Assembly: GCF_019890615.1 (NCBI RefSeq)
Contig: NZ_JAINVZ010000014.1
Span: forward strand, 1 to 64,000
Source of the DNA: Streptantibioticus parmotrematis
Lineage (GTDB): Bacteria; Actinomycetota; Actinomycetes; Streptomycetales; Streptomycetaceae
Length of the DNA stretch: 64,000 nucleotides
Reading direction: 5' to 3'
In this document: in pieces, positions 50,094 to 60,244 of the stretch
Layout of the letters: the number at the start of each line of letters is the position of its first letter
How positions within the stretch are numbered: the stretch's first letter is position 1
Translations under genes and position numbers: made by a program
Notes under the pieces: generated by a model
Database searches by the model: none
What the model saw: the letters and a program-made list of their open reading frames with translations, nothing else
What the model was told of the DNA's origin: nothing

Positions 50094-50770
50094 GGGTCGC
50101 GATCGCCGGCGCGGGCGCGGTGGGCCGTTCCATCGCGGGTGAGCTGCTGGAGAACGGGCACGAGGTGCTGCTCGTCGACAAGAACCCGTCGTCCATCTCG
50201 GTGGAGCGGGTACCGCAGGCCGAGTGGCTGCTGGCCGACGCCTGCGAGATCACCTCGCTCGACGAGGCGGCGCTCCAGCGCTGCAACGTGGTCATCGCCG
50301 CCACGGGTGACGACAAGGTCAACCTGGTGGTCTCGCTGCTCGCCAAGACGGAGTACGGCGTGCCGCGGGTCGTCGCGCGCGTCAACAACCCCAAGAACGA
50401 ATGGCTGTTCAACGAGGCCTGGGGCGTCGATGTCGCGGTCTCCACGCCGCGCCTGATGTCGGCTCTGGTGGAGGAAGCCGTCAGCGTCGGCGACCTGGTG
50501 CGGCTGCTGCGCTTCAGCCAGGGCGACGCCAACCTGGTCGAGCTGACCCTGCCGCCGGACGCGGCGCTGGTCGGCACCCGGGTCGGCGACGTGGAGTGGC
50601 CGGTGGACACCTCGCTGGTGACCATCATCCGCGGCCACCGGGTGCTCACTCCCGCGAAGGACGACGCGCTGGAGGCGGGCGACGAGCTGCTGTTCGTGGC
50701 GGCGCAGGCCCGCGAGGAGCAGCTGGAGGAACTGCTGTCGACCACCCGCGAGGACGCGGCGGGCGAGTAG
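50090..50770 (+). CDS. trkA: TrkA-family potassium uptake regulatory subunit (second)
   Basis: 226 residues. RCK_N MRVAIAGAGAVGRSIAGELLENGHEVLLVDKNP with GxGxxG, RCK_C LPPDAALVGTRVGDVEWPVDTSLVTIIRG. Translation is coupled to the first subunit by a 4-bp overlap, matching the CeoB/CeoC pair of actinobacteria. No integral Trk/Ktr channel gene lies nearby; the divergent KimA-like permease is the obvious candidate partner. Confidence 0.93.
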   Translation: MRVAIAGAGAVGRSIAGELLENGHEVLLVDKNPSSISVERVPQAEWLLADACEITSLDEAALQRCNVVIAATGDDKVNLVVSLLAKTEYGVPRVVARVNNPKNEWLFNEAWGVDVAVSTPRLMSALVEEAVSVGDLVRLLRFSQGDANLVELTLPPDAALVGTRVGDVEWPVDTSLVTIIRGHRVLTPAKDDALEAGDELLFVAAQAREEQLEELLSTTREDAAGE

Positions 50771-50786
50771 CGGTCCGGTACGCGCG

Positions 50787-50820
50787 AGGGCCCCGGGGCG
50801 AGCGATCGTCCCGGGGCCCT
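50787..50820 (+). terminator. Terminator after the TrkA pair
   Basis: 11-bp perfect arms AGGGCCCCGGG and CCCGGGGCCCT, 12-nt loop, 16 bp after the stop. Confidence 0.8.
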
Positions 50821-50886
50821 TCGTGTGTACGGGTCATCTGTGCGGGTCGTCTGTGCGGATGGTCCGCAGGAGAAGACGTGCGCTGG

Positions 50887-51630
50887 TCAGACGCGTTCGG
50901 CCGCCTCGGCTTCCGCTTCCGCCTTCTCCTGGGCCTCCATCTCCGCGATCACGTCGATCGGCGGCGGCGCCTTCGCCAGGAAGATCCAGGTCAGGTAGAC
51001 CGACAGCAGGAACGGCGGGATGCCCAGCGCCACCTTCACCCAGCCCAGCTGCGTCGCGTCGCCCCACCAGTACAGCGGGAAGAGGATCGCCGACTTGGCC
51101 AGCAGGATCAGCCCCCACGCCCAGGTGGAGCGGGTGTAGGCACGCAGGCGGCCCGGGTTGCGGGTGCGCCAGGAGAGGTTCTCCCGCAGGATCGGCCCGA
51201 GCAGCACGCCGATGAGCGGGTAGCGCACCAGCGCCGAGACGACGTAGGCGATCGCCAGGCCGAGGGTGTAGAGCATGCCGGGCAGGTAGAAGTTCTTGGC
51301 GTTGCCCGACAGCATCGCGAAGAACGCGCCGAAGGCGATGCCGAAGACGCCGCTGAAGGCGTGCTTGAGGGTCTGCTTGCGCACCACGCGGGCGATCGCC
51401 AGCACCAGGCTCAGGCCCAGGGCGGCGATGGCGGAGGTCGTGATGTCGTGCTTGAGGGTGAAGACGGCGACGAAGACGAGGCCGGGGACGGTGGTGTCCA
51501 CCATGCCCCACACCCCGCCGAAGGCCTCCAGCAGCGCCGCGTCGGCGGCCGCCCTGGATGCCGCGGCGTCGGCGGCGGCGCCCTCGGGCCCCGCCGTCAT
51601 GTCTTCGGTCCGCTGGTTGGTGGACGCCAC
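50887..51630 (-). CDS. DUF3159 multi-pass membrane protein
   Basis: 247 residues. The N terminus is soluble, then ALLEAFGGVWGMVDTTVPGLVFVAVFTLKH (family signature) starts a run of five or six membrane helices (IAALGLSLVLAIARVV, GVFGIAFGAFFAMLSG, TLGLAIAYVVSALVR). DUF3159 is an actinobacterial family of unknown function. It is immediately followed upstream by the OB-fold gene (3-bp gap), so the two are co-transcribed. Confidence 0.9.
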   Translation of the reverse strand: MASTNQRTEDMTAGPEGAAADAAASRAAADAALLEAFGGVWGMVDTTVPGLVFVAVFTLKHDITTSAIAALGLSLVLAIARVVRKQTLKHAFSGVFGIAFGAFFAMLSGNAKNFYLPGMLYTLGLAIAYVVSALVRYPLIGVLLGPILRENLSWRTRNPGRLRAYTRSTWAWGLILLAKSAILFPLYWWGDATQLGWVKVALGIPPFLLSVYLTWIFLAKAPPPIDVIAEMEAQEKAEAEAEAAERV

Positions 51631-51633
51631 CGG

Positions 51634-52032
51634 CTACTCCTGTCCGACGGGACGCAGCTCGTACTTGGGGTTGAACAGCACCGGGCGGCCGCGCTGGATG
51701 GCGACCCGGCCGGACGCGATGATCCGGCGACCCGGCTCTATCCCGGCGATGTTGCGCCGGCCGAGCCAGACCACGTCGAGGGGGGCCGTGCCGTCGAAGA
51801 GTTCCGCCTCCAGCGCCGGGACGCCGGCCCGCGGGCGCAGGGTGACGGTGCGCAGGGTGCCGGTCACGGTGACGACCGCGCGGTCCTGGCAGTCCTGTAT
51901 GCGGGTGCAGCCCACGGAGGCCGCGTCCTTGCGCAGCTCCTCCGAGTGCAGGTCCTCCTGGGAGGGGGTGAGGCGGTCGAAGATCCGCCTCAGTCGGCCG
52001 GCGGGGCGGTCCGAACGGGTGGCACCACTCAT
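51634..52032 (-). CDS. OB-fold nucleic-acid-binding domain protein
   Basis: 132 residues. The C-terminal 75 residues have the OB pattern of RecG/tRNA-anticodon type domains (AVVTVTGTLRTVTLRPRAGVPALEAELFDGTAPLDVVWLGRRNIAGIEPGRRIIASGRV). The N-terminal 45 residues are helical. The ATG at 52032 is well placed; the longer frame upstream is not family-like. It is co-transcribed with the DUF3159 gene. Partner and function are unknown. Confidence 0.85.
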   Translation of the reverse strand: MSGATRSDRPAGRLRRIFDRLTPSQEDLHSEELRKDAASVGCTRIQDCQDRAVVTVTGTLRTVTLRPRAGVPALEAELFDGTAPLDVVWLGRRNIAGIEPGRRIIASGRVAIQRGRPVLFNPKYELRPVGQE

Positions 52033-52151
52033 ACAGGCAGGGTACCGGTCACGGCCCGTCCGCCCACCCCGCTCGTCCACGGCCCCTCCCCGGAAACCGA
52101 ACGCGTGCGCCCGCACCGCACGACCGCGCTACCTCCGGACCGGGTACGCCG

Positions 52152-52907
52152 TCACTTCTCGAACCGGTACCCCATCCCTGGCTCCGTAATGAAGTGCCGG
52201 GGTCGTGCCGGGTCCGGTTCCAGCTTGCGGCGCAGCTGGGCCATGTAGACGCGCAGGTAGTTGGTCTCGGTGCCGTAGGCCGGGCCCCACACCTCCTGGA
52301 GCAGCTGCTTCTGGCTGACGAGTCGCCCGGTCGCGCGGACCAGGACCTCCAGCAGGTGCCACTCGGTGGGCGTCAGCCGCACGTCGGCCCCGTCGCGGTG
52401 CACCTTCTTGGCGGCCAGGTCCACGGTGAACGTCCCGGTCTCGACGAGCACCGCCTCGCCGTCCTCCCCGGTCGGGGCCGCCCTGCGGACCGCGGCGCGC
52501 AATCTGGCCAGCAGTTCGTCCATGCCGAACGGCTTGGTCACGTAGTCGTCGGCGCCCGCGTCCAGCGCCTCGACCTTCTCGTCGGAGGCCTGCCGGGCCG
52601 ACAGGACGATGATCGGCACCCGGGTCCAGCCGCGCAGCCCCTTGATCACCTCGGCGCCGTCCATGTCGGGCAGGCCGAGGTCGAGCACGACGACGTCGGG
52701 GTGGCGGGCGGCGGCGAGCCGCAGCGCGGTCGCGCCGTCGGGGGCGGCGTCGACCTCGTACTTGCGGGCCCGCAGGTTGATCACGAGGGCGCGGACGATC
52801 TGCGGCTCGTCGTCCACCACCAGGACCCTGACGGGGGTCCGCGCGGGTCCTGATGACGGCTGCGGCATGGATGCTGCCTTTCGGGTCGTGGGCGTGGCCT
52901 GCGTCAT
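52152..52907 (-). CDS. kdpE: KdpE response regulator
   Basis: 251 residues. Receiver domain (25-145) with VVDDEPQ, phospho-acceptor D76 (VVVLDLGLPDMDG), switch T/S in VLSARQ and K in TKPFGMDE. Then an OmpR-type winged helix (GADVRLTPTEWHLLEVL...YLRVYMAQLRRKLEPDP). It activates kdpFABC transcription under K+ limitation or osmotic stress. Its ATG overlaps the kdpD stop (ATGA at 52904-52907). Confidence 0.96.
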   Translation of the reverse strand: MTQATPTTRKAASMPQPSSGPARTPVRVLVVDDEPQIVRALVINLRARKYEVDAAPDGATALRLAAARHPDVVVLDLGLPDMDGAEVIKGLRGWTRVPIIVLSARQASDEKVEALDAGADDYVTKPFGMDELLARLRAAVRRAAPTGEDGEAVLVETGTFTVDLAAKKVHRDGADVRLTPTEWHLLEVLVRATGRLVSQKQLLQEVWGPAYGTETNYLRVYMAQLRRKLEPDPARPRHFITEPGMGYRFEK

Positions 52908-55453
52908 GAGGCGACCTCCGCGGCGGAGCCGGCCGCGCCGGAGGGCACGTCCGTGCGGGTCTCGGCGGCGCGCAGCGTGAGGACCATGGTCAGCCCGCCG
53001 CCCGGGGTGTCGTCGGCCACCAGCGTGCCGCCCATCGCCTCGGTGAAGCCGCGGGCCACGGCGAGTCCGAGGCCGACGCCGGCGCCGCGCGGGGCGTCGC
53101 CGTAGCGCTGGAACGGCTCGAAGATGCGGTCCTTGCCCGCTTCGGGCACGCCGGGCCCGCGGTCGGCGATGCGCACCTCGACCCGGCCGTGCAGCGCGCT
53201 GGCCGCGATCAGCACGCGGCGGTCGGCGGGGCTGTACTTCACGGCGTTCTCGACCACGTTGGCGACGACCCGCTCCAGCAGGCCGGGGTCGGCGTGGATC
53301 ATCGGCAGCGTCTCGGGGATGTCGAGGGCGACGGAGTCCGGCGGCACGCCGCCCAGCGCCATCGGCACGACCTCGTCCAGGTCGACGTCCTGCATGAGCG
53401 GGGCGACGGTGCCGGTCTGGAGGCGGGACATGTCCAGCAGGTTGCCGACGAGGTGGTCGAGCTTGTCGGCGCCGTCCTCGATGCCCTCCAGCAGGTCCGC
53501 CTCGTCCTGCGGCGACCAGGAGACGTCGTCGGCGCGCAGCGAGGAGACGGCGGCCTTGATGGCGGCGAGCGGGGTGCGCAGGTCGTGGGAGACGGCGGCG
53601 AGCAGGGCGGTGCGGATGCGATTGCCCTCGGCCAGCTCGCGGGCGCGTTCCGCCTCGCCCAGCAGCCGCTGCCGGTCGAGGATGACGGCGGCCTGCGCGG
53701 CGAAGGCGGACAGCAGGCGGCGGTCCTCGGCGGGCAGTACGCGTCCGGTGAGCGCCAGGGCCATGCGGTCGCCGGCCGGGACCTCGACGTCGGCGTCGTC
53801 GGGCCGGGCGCACGGCCGGGTGCCGACGCTGGCCGCGCAGGTCCAGGGGGTGAACTCCCCGTCGCGTTCCAGCAGGGTGACCGACTCCATGGCGAAGGTC
53901 TCGCGGACCCGTTCCAGCAGGGCCTCCAGCGACGACTCGCCGCGCAGCACGCTGCCGGCGAGCAGCGAGAGGATCTCCGCCTCGGCGCGCAGCCGGGCGG
54001 CCTGGTGGGTGCGGCGGGCGGCGAGGTCGACGACGGAGGCGACGGACACCGCGACGGCGAGGAAGACGGCGATGGCGACGATGTTGTGCGGGTCGGAGAT
54101 GGTCCAGCGGTGCAGCGGCGGCGCGAAGAAGTAGTTGAGCAGCAGCGATCCGACGGCCGCCGAGGCGAGCGCGGGGATCATGCCGCCGAGCAGCGCCGCC
54201 GCGACCGTCATGGTCAGCACCAGCAGCATGTCGTTGGCGAGGCCGAGACCCGGCAGCAGCTGGGTGAGCAGCAGGGTCAGCAGGGCCGGGCCGCCGCAGC
54301 CGACCAGCCAGCCCAGCAGGATGCGGGCGCGGCCGAGGCGGGCGCCGCGGGCGACCGGCAGGCCGCGTCCCTTGGCGGCCTCCTCGTGGGTGACGATGTG
54401 CACGTCGATGTCGCCGGACTCGCGGGCGACGGTGGCGCCGACGCCGGGGCCGAAGACGTACTGCCAGGCCTTGCGCCGGGAGCTGCCCAGCACGATCTGG
54501 GTGGCGTTGACGCCGCGGGCGAACTCCAGCAGCGCGGTCGGGATGTCGTCGCCCATGACGTGGTGGAACGAACCGCCGAGGTCCTCGACCAGGGTGCGCT
54601 GGACGGCGAGTTCCTTGGGCGAGCCGGCGGTCAGGCCGTCGCTGCGGGCCACGTAGACGGCGAGGATCTCGCTGCCGGAGCCCTTGGCGGCCATGCGGGC
54701 GGCACGGCGGATCAGGGTGGAGCCCTCGGGGCCGCCGGTGAGGCCGACGACGATGCGTTCGCGGGCCTGCCAGGTGGAGGAGATGCGGTGCTCGGCGCGG
54801 TACTGCTGGAGGTACTCGTCCACCCGGTCGGCGACCCACAGCAGCGCCAGTTCGCGCAGCGCGGTGAGGTTGCCGGGGCGGAAGTAGTTGGACAGCGCGG
54901 CGTCGACCTTGTCGGGGGTGTAGATGTTGCCGTGCGCCATGCGGCGGCGCAGCGCCTGCGGCGACATGTCGACCAGCTCGATCTGGTCGGCCCTGCGGAC
55001 CACCTCGTCGGGGACGGTCTCGCGCTGCCGGATGCCGGTGATCGACTCGACGACGTCGCCGAGTGACTCCAGGTGCTGGATGTTGACGGTGGAGACGACG
55101 TCGATGCCCGCCGCGAGCAGTTCCTCGACGTCCTGCCAGCGCTTGGCGTTGCGGCTGCCGGGGACGTTGGTGTGCGCGAGCTCGTCCACGAGGGCGACCT
55201 CGGGGGCGCGGGCCAGCACGGTGTCGACGTCCATCTCGGTGAACGTGGTGCCCCGGTACTCCAGCTCCTTGCGGGGCAGGACCTGGAGGCCGTGCAGCAT
55301 GACCTCGGTGCGCTGGCGGGAGTGGTGCTCGACGAGGCCCACGACGACGTCCGTGCCGCGCTCCAGCCTGCGGTGCGCCTCGGCGAGCATGGCGTAGGTC
55401 TTGCCGACGCCGGGCGCCGACCCGAGGTAGATGCGCAGTGTGCCGCGTGCCAT
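52904..55453 (-). CDS. kdpD: KdpD sensor histidine kinase
   Basis: 849 residues. N-terminal KdpD domain with Walker A GSAPGVGKT (11-19) and DELAHTN; a universal-stress-like module (about 230-370); four membrane helices (about 376-476, DUF4118); a GAF-like region; H-box AAVSHDLRTPL with H623; C-terminal HATPase (VVANVVENAVKY, DRGPGVPE, GVGLGLAV). It senses K+ and turgor and phosphorylates KdpE. It overlaps kdpE by four bases and follows kdpC after 146 bp. Confidence 0.96.
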   Translation of the reverse strand: MARGTLRIYLGSAPGVGKTYAMLAEAHRRLERGTDVVVGLVEHHSRQRTEVMLHGLQVLPRKELEYRGTTFTEMDVDTVLARAPEVALVDELAHTNVPGSRNAKRWQDVEELLAAGIDVVSTVNIQHLESLGDVVESITGIRQRETVPDEVVRRADQIELVDMSPQALRRRMAHGNIYTPDKVDAALSNYFRPGNLTALRELALLWVADRVDEYLQQYRAEHRISSTWQARERIVVGLTGGPEGSTLIRRAARMAAKGSGSEILAVYVARSDGLTAGSPKELAVQRTLVEDLGGSFHHVMGDDIPTALLEFARGVNATQIVLGSSRRKAWQYVFGPGVGATVARESGDIDVHIVTHEEAAKGRGLPVARGARLGRARILLGWLVGCGGPALLTLLLTQLLPGLGLANDMLLVLTMTVAAALLGGMIPALASAAVGSLLLNYFFAPPLHRWTISDPHNIVAIAVFLAVAVSVASVVDLAARRTHQAARLRAEAEILSLLAGSVLRGESSLEALLERVRETFAMESVTLLERDGEFTPWTCAASVGTRPCARPDDADVEVPAGDRMALALTGRVLPAEDRRLLSAFAAQAAVILDRQRLLGEAERARELAEGNRIRTALLAAVSHDLRTPLAAIKAAVSSLRADDVSWSPQDEADLLEGIEDGADKLDHLVGNLLDMSRLQTGTVAPLMQDVDLDEVVPMALGGVPPDSVALDIPETLPMIHADPGLLERVVANVVENAVKYSPADRRVLIAASALHGRVEVRIADRGPGVPEAGKDRIFEPFQRYGDAPRGAGVGLGLAVARGFTEAMGGTLVADDTPGGGLTMVLTLRAAETRTDVPSGAAGSAAEVAS

Positions 55454-55599
55454 GAGTCCATCTTCGTATGAACTGATCGGACATTACGGACGGCGGACGT
55501 CACCCGGAGCACGTATTGACGCGATCCTGATGCCGTCCGCCGTGTCGTAGGCCCTGTCGCGGACCGGTGGAAGCCCTGGTCAGCCCTCTTCGTCCGGCC

Positions 55600-56226
55600 T
55601 CAGCCCTTCAGCGCGTTCAGCGCGACGTTGAGCTGGAGGACGTTGACCGTCGGCTCGCCCATGAAGCCCAGCTGACGGCCGTCGGTGTGGGCGGCGACGA
55701 GGTGGGCGACCTCGGCCGGGCTCAGGTGCCGGGCCGCGGCGACCCGGTCGACCTGGATCTTCGCGTAGGCGGGCGAGATGTCCGGGTCGAGCCCGGAGCC
55801 GGAGGCGGTGACCGCGTCCGGCGGGACCTGCGAGGGCGCCACGTGGTTGAACGCGGCCACCTGCGCGCGGCGGGAGTCGATCAGCTTGGTCAGCGCGGGG
55901 TTGGTCGGGCCGAGGTTGGACGCGCCGGAGGCGCGGGTGTCGTAGCCGGTGCCCGCGGCGGACGGCCGGGGCTGGAACCACTGGGGGTCCGGGGTGCCCG
56001 GCTTGCCCGGCAGGTCGAAGCTCTGGCCGAGCAGCGCGGAGCCGACGACCCGGCCGTCCGCGCGCACGGGCGAGCCGTTGGCCCCGGAGTGGAACGCGGT
56101 CTGCGCCACGCCGAAGACGGCCAGCGGGTAGATCACGCCGGTGACCACCGTCAGCACCAGCAGCGCCCGGAAGGCCGCCCAGGTGACGCGCAGCGTGCCG
56201 CGCAGGGACTGCGAGGAGAGGGACAT
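55600..56226 (-). CDS. kdpC: KdpC potassium-transporting ATPase subunit
   Basis: 208 residues. One N-terminal membrane helix (LRVTWAAFRALLVLTVVTGVIYPL), then the periplasm-facing KdpC domain: VVGSALLGQSFDLPGKP, FQPRPSAAG-x-GYD, ASGSGLDPDISPA. It stabilises the complex and aids ATP binding by KdpB. It starts 7 bp after kdpB. Confidence 0.96.
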   Translation of the reverse strand: MSLSSQSLRGTLRVTWAAFRALLVLTVVTGVIYPLAVFGVAQTAFHSGANGSPVRADGRVVGSALLGQSFDLPGKPGTPDPQWFQPRPSAAGTGYDTRASGASNLGPTNPALTKLIDSRRAQVAAFNHVAPSQVPPDAVTASGSGLDPDISPAYAKIQVDRVAAARHLSPAEVAHLVAAHTDGRQLGFMGEPTVNVLQLNVALNALKG

Positions 56227-56233
56227 CGTTCGG

Positions 56234-58339
56234 TCACCGGATTCCGGGGATGAGGGTGATCAGCAGGTCGATCAGCTTGATGCCGAGGAACGGGGCGATC
56301 AGGCCGCCGACGCCGTAGATCGCGAGGTTGCGGCGGAGCATCCGGTCGGCGCTCATCGGGCGGTAGCGCACGCCGCGCAGCGCCAGCGGCACCAGGGCGA
56401 CGATGATCAGCGCGTTGAAGATGATCGCCGACAGGATCGCGGACTGCGGGCTGTGCAGGTGCATGACGTTGAGCTTGTCCAGCCCCGGGTAGGCCACCGC
56501 GAACATCGCGGGGATGATCGCGAAGTACTTGGCCACGTCGTTGGCGATCGAGAACGTGGTCAGCGCGCCCCGGGTGATCAGCAACTGCTTGCCGATCTCG
56601 ACGATCTCGATGAGCTTCGTCGGGTTGGAGTCCAGGTCGACCATGTTCCCGGCCTCCTTGGCGGCGGAGGTGCCGGTGTTCATCGCGACGCCGACGTCGG
56701 CCTGGGCCAGCGCGGGGGCGTCGTTGGTGCCGTCGCCGGTCATCGCGACCAGCTTGCCGCCCGCCTGCTCGCGCCGGATCAGCGCCATCTTGTCCTCGGG
56801 CGTGGCCTCGGCGAGGAAGTCGTCCACCCCGGCCTCGTCGGCGATGGCCTTGGCGGTGAGCGGGTTGTCACCGGTGATCATGACCGTGCGGATGCCCATC
56901 CTGCGCAGCTCGTCGAAGCGCTCGCGCATGCCCTCCTTGACCACGTCCTTGAGGTGGATCACGCCGAGCACCCGGGCACCGGAGGCGTCCTCGACGGCGA
57001 CCAGCAGCGGGGTGCCGCCGGCCTGCGATATCTCGTCGGTGAGCCGCTGGGCGTCGGCCGGGACGGTGCCGCCGCGCTCGTGGACCCAGGCCACCACCGA
57101 GCCGGTGGCGCCCTTGCGGACCTTGCGGCCGTCCACGTCGACGCCGGACATCCGGGTCTGCGCGGTGAACGGCACCCACTCGGCGCCGGCCAGTTCGCCC
57201 TGGTGGCGCTCGCGCAGGCCGAACTTCTCCTTGGCCAGCACGACCACCGAGCGGCCCTCGGGCGTCTCGTCGGCGAGCGACGACATCTGCGCGGCGTCGG
57301 CCAGTTCCGCCGCCGTGGTGCCGGGCACCGGCACGAACGCGGCGGCCTGGCGGTTGCCGAGGGTGATGGTGCCGGTCTTGTCCAGCAGCAGCGTGGAGAC
57401 GTCACCGGCGGCCTCGACCGCGCGGCCCGACATCGCCAGCACGTTGCGCTGCACCAGCCGGTCCATGCCCGCGATGCCGATCGCCGACAGCAGCGCGCCG
57501 ATGGTGGTCGGGATCAGGCAGACCAGCAGCGCGACCAGCACGATCATCGTCTGCTCGGCGTGCGCGTAGATCGCGAACGGCTGGAGGGTGACCACGGCCA
57601 GCAGGAAGACCACGGTCAGCGAGGCCAGCAGGATGTTCAGCGCGATCTCGTTGGGCGTCTTCTGCCGGGCGGCGCCCTCCACCAGGCCGATCATGCGGTC
57701 GATGAAGGTCTCGCCGGGCCGGGTGGTGATCTTCACGACGATGCGGTCGGACAGCACCTTGGTGCCGCCGGTCACCGCCGAGCGGTCACCGCCCGACTCC
57801 CGGATGACCGGGGCGGACTCGCCGGTGATCGCCGACTCGTCGACGCTGGCGACGCCCTCGACGACGTCGCCGTCGCCCGGGATGACGTCGCCCGCCTCGC
57901 AGACGACCAGGTCGCCGATGCGCAGGTCGGTGCCGGGGACCTGCTCCTCCGCGTCGCCGACGAGGCGGCGGGCGACGGTGTCCGTCTTCGCCTTGCGCAG
58001 GGTGTCCGCCTGCGCCTTGCCGCGGCCCTCGGCGACCGCCTCGGCGAGGTTGGCGAAGATCACGGTGAGCCACAGCCAGACGGCGATGGCCCAGCCGAAC
58101 CACTGGCCGGGAGTGTCGAAGGCGAAGACCGTGGTGAGGACCGAGCCGATCTCGACCACGAACATCACCGGGGACTTGACCATCACCCGGGGATCGAGCT
58201 TGCGCAGCGCGTCGGGCAGCGACCGCCACAGCTGGACGGGGTCGAACACCCCGGCGCCGACCCGGCCGGGCCCCTGGCCCTGGCCCGGGTTCCCGTCGCC
58301 TTGCGGGAGCTGGCTGCGTATCGGTGTCGCGGTTGTCAT
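56234..58339 (-). CDS. kdpB: KdpB P-type ATPase catalytic subunit
   Basis: 701 residues. P-type ATPase features: [17 protein letters not shown] (actuator TGES), [14 protein letters not shown] with the phosphorylated Asp, KGATGS (nucleotide binding) and [21 protein letters not shown]. It hydrolyses ATP to drive K+ import through KdpA. It overlaps kdpA by four bases (ATGA at 58336-58339). Confidence 0.97.
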   Translation of the reverse strand: MTTATPIRSQLPQGDGNPGQGQGPGRVGAGVFDPVQLWRSLPDALRKLDPRVMVKSPVMFVVEIGSVLTTVFAFDTPGQWFGWAIAVWLWLTVIFANLAEAVAEGRGKAQADTLRKAKTDTVARRLVGDAEEQVPGTDLRIGDLVVCEAGDVIPGDGDVVEGVASVDESAITGESAPVIRESGGDRSAVTGGTKVLSDRIVVKITTRPGETFIDRMIGLVEGAARQKTPNEIALNILLASLTVVFLLAVVTLQPFAIYAHAEQTMIVLVALLVCLIPTTIGALLSAIGIAGMDRLVQRNVLAMSGRAVEAAGDVSTLLLDKTGTITLGNRQAAAFVPVPGTTAAELADAAQMSSLADETPEGRSVVVLAKEKFGLRERHQGELAGAEWVPFTAQTRMSGVDVDGRKVRKGATGSVVAWVHERGGTVPADAQRLTDEISQAGGTPLLVAVEDASGARVLGVIHLKDVVKEGMRERFDELRRMGIRTVMITGDNPLTAKAIADEAGVDDFLAEATPEDKMALIRREQAGGKLVAMTGDGTNDAPALAQADVGVAMNTGTSAAKEAGNMVDLDSNPTKLIEIVEIGKQLLITRGALTTFSIANDVAKYFAIIPAMFAVAYPGLDKLNVMHLHSPQSAILSAIIFNALIIVALVPLALRGVRYRPMSADRMLRRNLAIYGVGGLIAPFLGIKLIDLLITLIPGIR

Positions 58340-59997
58340 GACAGCCCCTCGGCAATCGGTCCGAGCGCCAACGCGGGGAAGTACGTCAGGCCGGTGATGA
58401 TCAGGACCGCGCCCACCAGCAGTGCGGCGAACAGCGGCTTTTCGGTGCGCAGGGTGCCCGCGCCGACGGGCACCGGCTGCTGTTGGCCGAGCGAGCCGGC
58501 CAGCGCGAGGACGAACACCATGGGCAGGAAGCGCCCGAGCAGGGTCGCGATACCGGTCGTGGTGTTGAACCAGTCGGTGTTCGCGTTCAGCCCGGCGAAG
58601 GCGGATCCGTTGTTGTTGGCGGCCGAGGTGTACGCGTACAGCACCTCGGAGAAGCCGTGCGCGCCCGGGTTGAGCGCGGAGTGGACCGGCGTGGGCAGCG
58701 CCATCGCGATCGCGGTGAACACCAGCGCCACGGCAGGGGTGATGAGGATGTAGCAGGCCGCGAACTTGATCTCCCGGCCGCCGATCTTCTTGCCCAGGTA
58801 CTCCGGCGTGCGGCCGACCATCAGGCCCGCGATGAACACCGCGATGACGGCCATGATCAGCATGCCGTACAGGCCGGAACCGGTGCCGCCGGGCGCGATC
58901 TCGCCCAGCATCATGCTCAGCAGCGTCAGCCCGCCGCCGAACGCGGTGAACGAGGAGTGGAAGGCGTCCACCGCGCCGGTCGACGTCAGCGTCGTACTCG
59001 TGGCGAACAACGAGGACGAACCGACGCCGAAGCGCTGCTCCTTGCCCTCCATCGCGGCGTGCGCGGCCTGGAGCGCGGCGCCCGGGTGGGCGTACTCCGT
59101 CCAGGACATCAGCACCACGAAGCCCAGCCAGATGATGCCCATCGCGGCGAGGATCGCGTAGCCCTGCTTGATGCTGCCGACCATCCGGCCGAAGGTGCGG
59201 GTCAGCGAGAACGGGATCACCAGGATCAGGAAGATCTCGAAGAGGTTGGTGAACGCGCTCGGGTTCTCGAACGGATGGGCCGAGTTGGCGTTGAAGAAGC
59301 CGCCGCCGTTGGTGCCCAGTTCCTTGATGGACTCCTGCGAGGCGACGCCGCCGACCGGCATGCCCTGGTGGGCGCCGGACAAGGTGGTGACGTCGTGCCA
59401 GTTGCCGAAGTTCTCGATCGCGCCGCACGCGACCAGCACGATCGCGGCGAGGAACGCCAGCGGCAACAGGATGCGGACCGTGGTGCGCACCAGGTCGGCC
59501 CAGAAGTTGCCCAGTTCACCGGTGCGGGAGCGGGCGAAGCCGCGGACCAGCGCGATGGCGACGGCGATGCCGACCGCGGCGGACACGAAGTTCTGCACGG
59601 CCAGGCCGCCGGTCTGCACGACGTGGCCCATCGTCGACTCACCCGAGTACGACTGCCAGTTGGTGTTCGTGACGAACGACGCGGCGGTGTTGAACGCCTG
59701 CTGCGGGGTGACGGCCGCGAAGCCGAGCGAGCCGGGCAGGTGGTTCTGCACCCGCTGCAACAGGTAGAGGAAGAGCACGCTCACCAGCGAGAAGGCGAGC
59801 ACCCCGCGCAGGTAGGCGGGCCAGCGCATCTCGCGGTCCGGATCGGCACCGACGCAGCGGTAGATCCAGCGCTCGGCGCGCAGGTGCTCCTTGGACGAGT
59901 AGACGGCGGCCATGTAGTCGCCGAGCGGGCGGTACGCCAGGGCGAGCGCCACGATCAGCGCGAGGACCTGGAGGGCGTCTGCGGATATCGAGCTCAT
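58336..59997 (-). CDS. kdpA: KdpA potassium-translocating subunit
   Basis: 553 residues, typical length. About ten membrane helices with four selectivity-filter-like repeats (for example [59 protein letters not shown]). It binds and translocates K+ in the Kdp complex. It starts 8 bp past the kdpF stop. Confidence 0.97.
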   Translation of the reverse strand: MSSISADALQVLALIVALALAYRPLGDYMAAVYSSKEHLRAERWIYRCVGADPDREMRWPAYLRGVLAFSLVSVLFLYLLQRVQNHLPGSLGFAAVTPQQAFNTAASFVTNTNWQSYSGESTMGHVVQTGGLAVQNFVSAAVGIAVAIALVRGFARSRTGELGNFWADLVRTTVRILLPLAFLAAIVLVACGAIENFGNWHDVTTLSGAHQGMPVGGVASQESIKELGTNGGGFFNANSAHPFENPSAFTNLFEIFLILVIPFSLTRTFGRMVGSIKQGYAILAAMGIIWLGFVVLMSWTEYAHPGAALQAAHAAMEGKEQRFGVGSSSLFATSTTLTSTGAVDAFHSSFTAFGGGLTLLSMMLGEIAPGGTGSGLYGMLIMAVIAVFIAGLMVGRTPEYLGKKIGGREIKFAACYILITPAVALVFTAIAMALPTPVHSALNPGAHGFSEVLYAYTSAANNNGSAFAGLNANTDWFNTTTGIATLLGRFLPMVFVLALAGSLGQQQPVPVGAGTLRTEKPLFAALLVGAVLIITGLTYFPALALGPIAEGLS

Positions 59998-60005
59998 GCC
60001 GGCGC

Positions 60006-60095
60006 TCAGAACCTCTCCGGGAAGAGGAGGGCCAGCACCAGGTAGCCCAGCAGTGCGACGGCCACGATCAGGCCGACGAGGTTCTCCACGCTCAC
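60006..60095 (-). CDS. kdpF: KdpF small membrane subunit
   Basis: 29 residues, [20 protein letters not shown] then LALLFPERF, a single helix ending in the family-typical P-E-(R/K)-F. It stabilises KdpABC. The GTG start overlaps the stop of a 27-codon upstream gene (GTGA at 60092-60095). Too short for ordinary gene callers. Confidence 0.93.
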   Translation of the reverse strand: MSVENLVGLIVAVALLGYLVLALLFPERF

Positions 60096-60175
60096 AGCCT
60101 GGTCACCCCCTTCGCGACGAGGGCCACGAGCGCGAAGACCGCGAGCGTGGTGAGGACGAAGGCCACATCGGCCAT
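60092..60175 (-). CDS. 27-aa membrane microprotein at the head of the kdp operon
   Basis: [20 protein letters not shown] then AKGVTRL: one membrane helix with a basic C terminus. The ATG has GGAG 7 nt upstream, and the stop overlaps the kdpF start by four bases, so the two are translationally coupled. Not part of the classical KdpFABC set. It could be an additional small subunit or regulator of the complex. Confidence 0.8.
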   Translation of the reverse strand: MADVAFVLTTLAVFALVALVAKGVTRL

Positions 60176-60244
60176 CTCGTGCTCCTGGATGGGTCGGGTT
60201 TCGGACACCATCGAGTGAAGCCGCCGCCGCGCGTCCCGCCGCCC

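Noticed and set aside
55490-55543. Inverted repeat ACGGCGGAC/GTCCGCCGT between kdpC and kdpD
   Set aside because: Only 9-bp arms with a 36-nt loop, so weak for a terminator; it would also split an operon whose downstream genes are otherwise coupled.
58483-60045. 520-codon plus-strand frame over kdpA and kdpB
   Set aside because: It is antisense to clearly recognised kdp genes and is dominated by low-complexity Arg/Gly/Asp/His.
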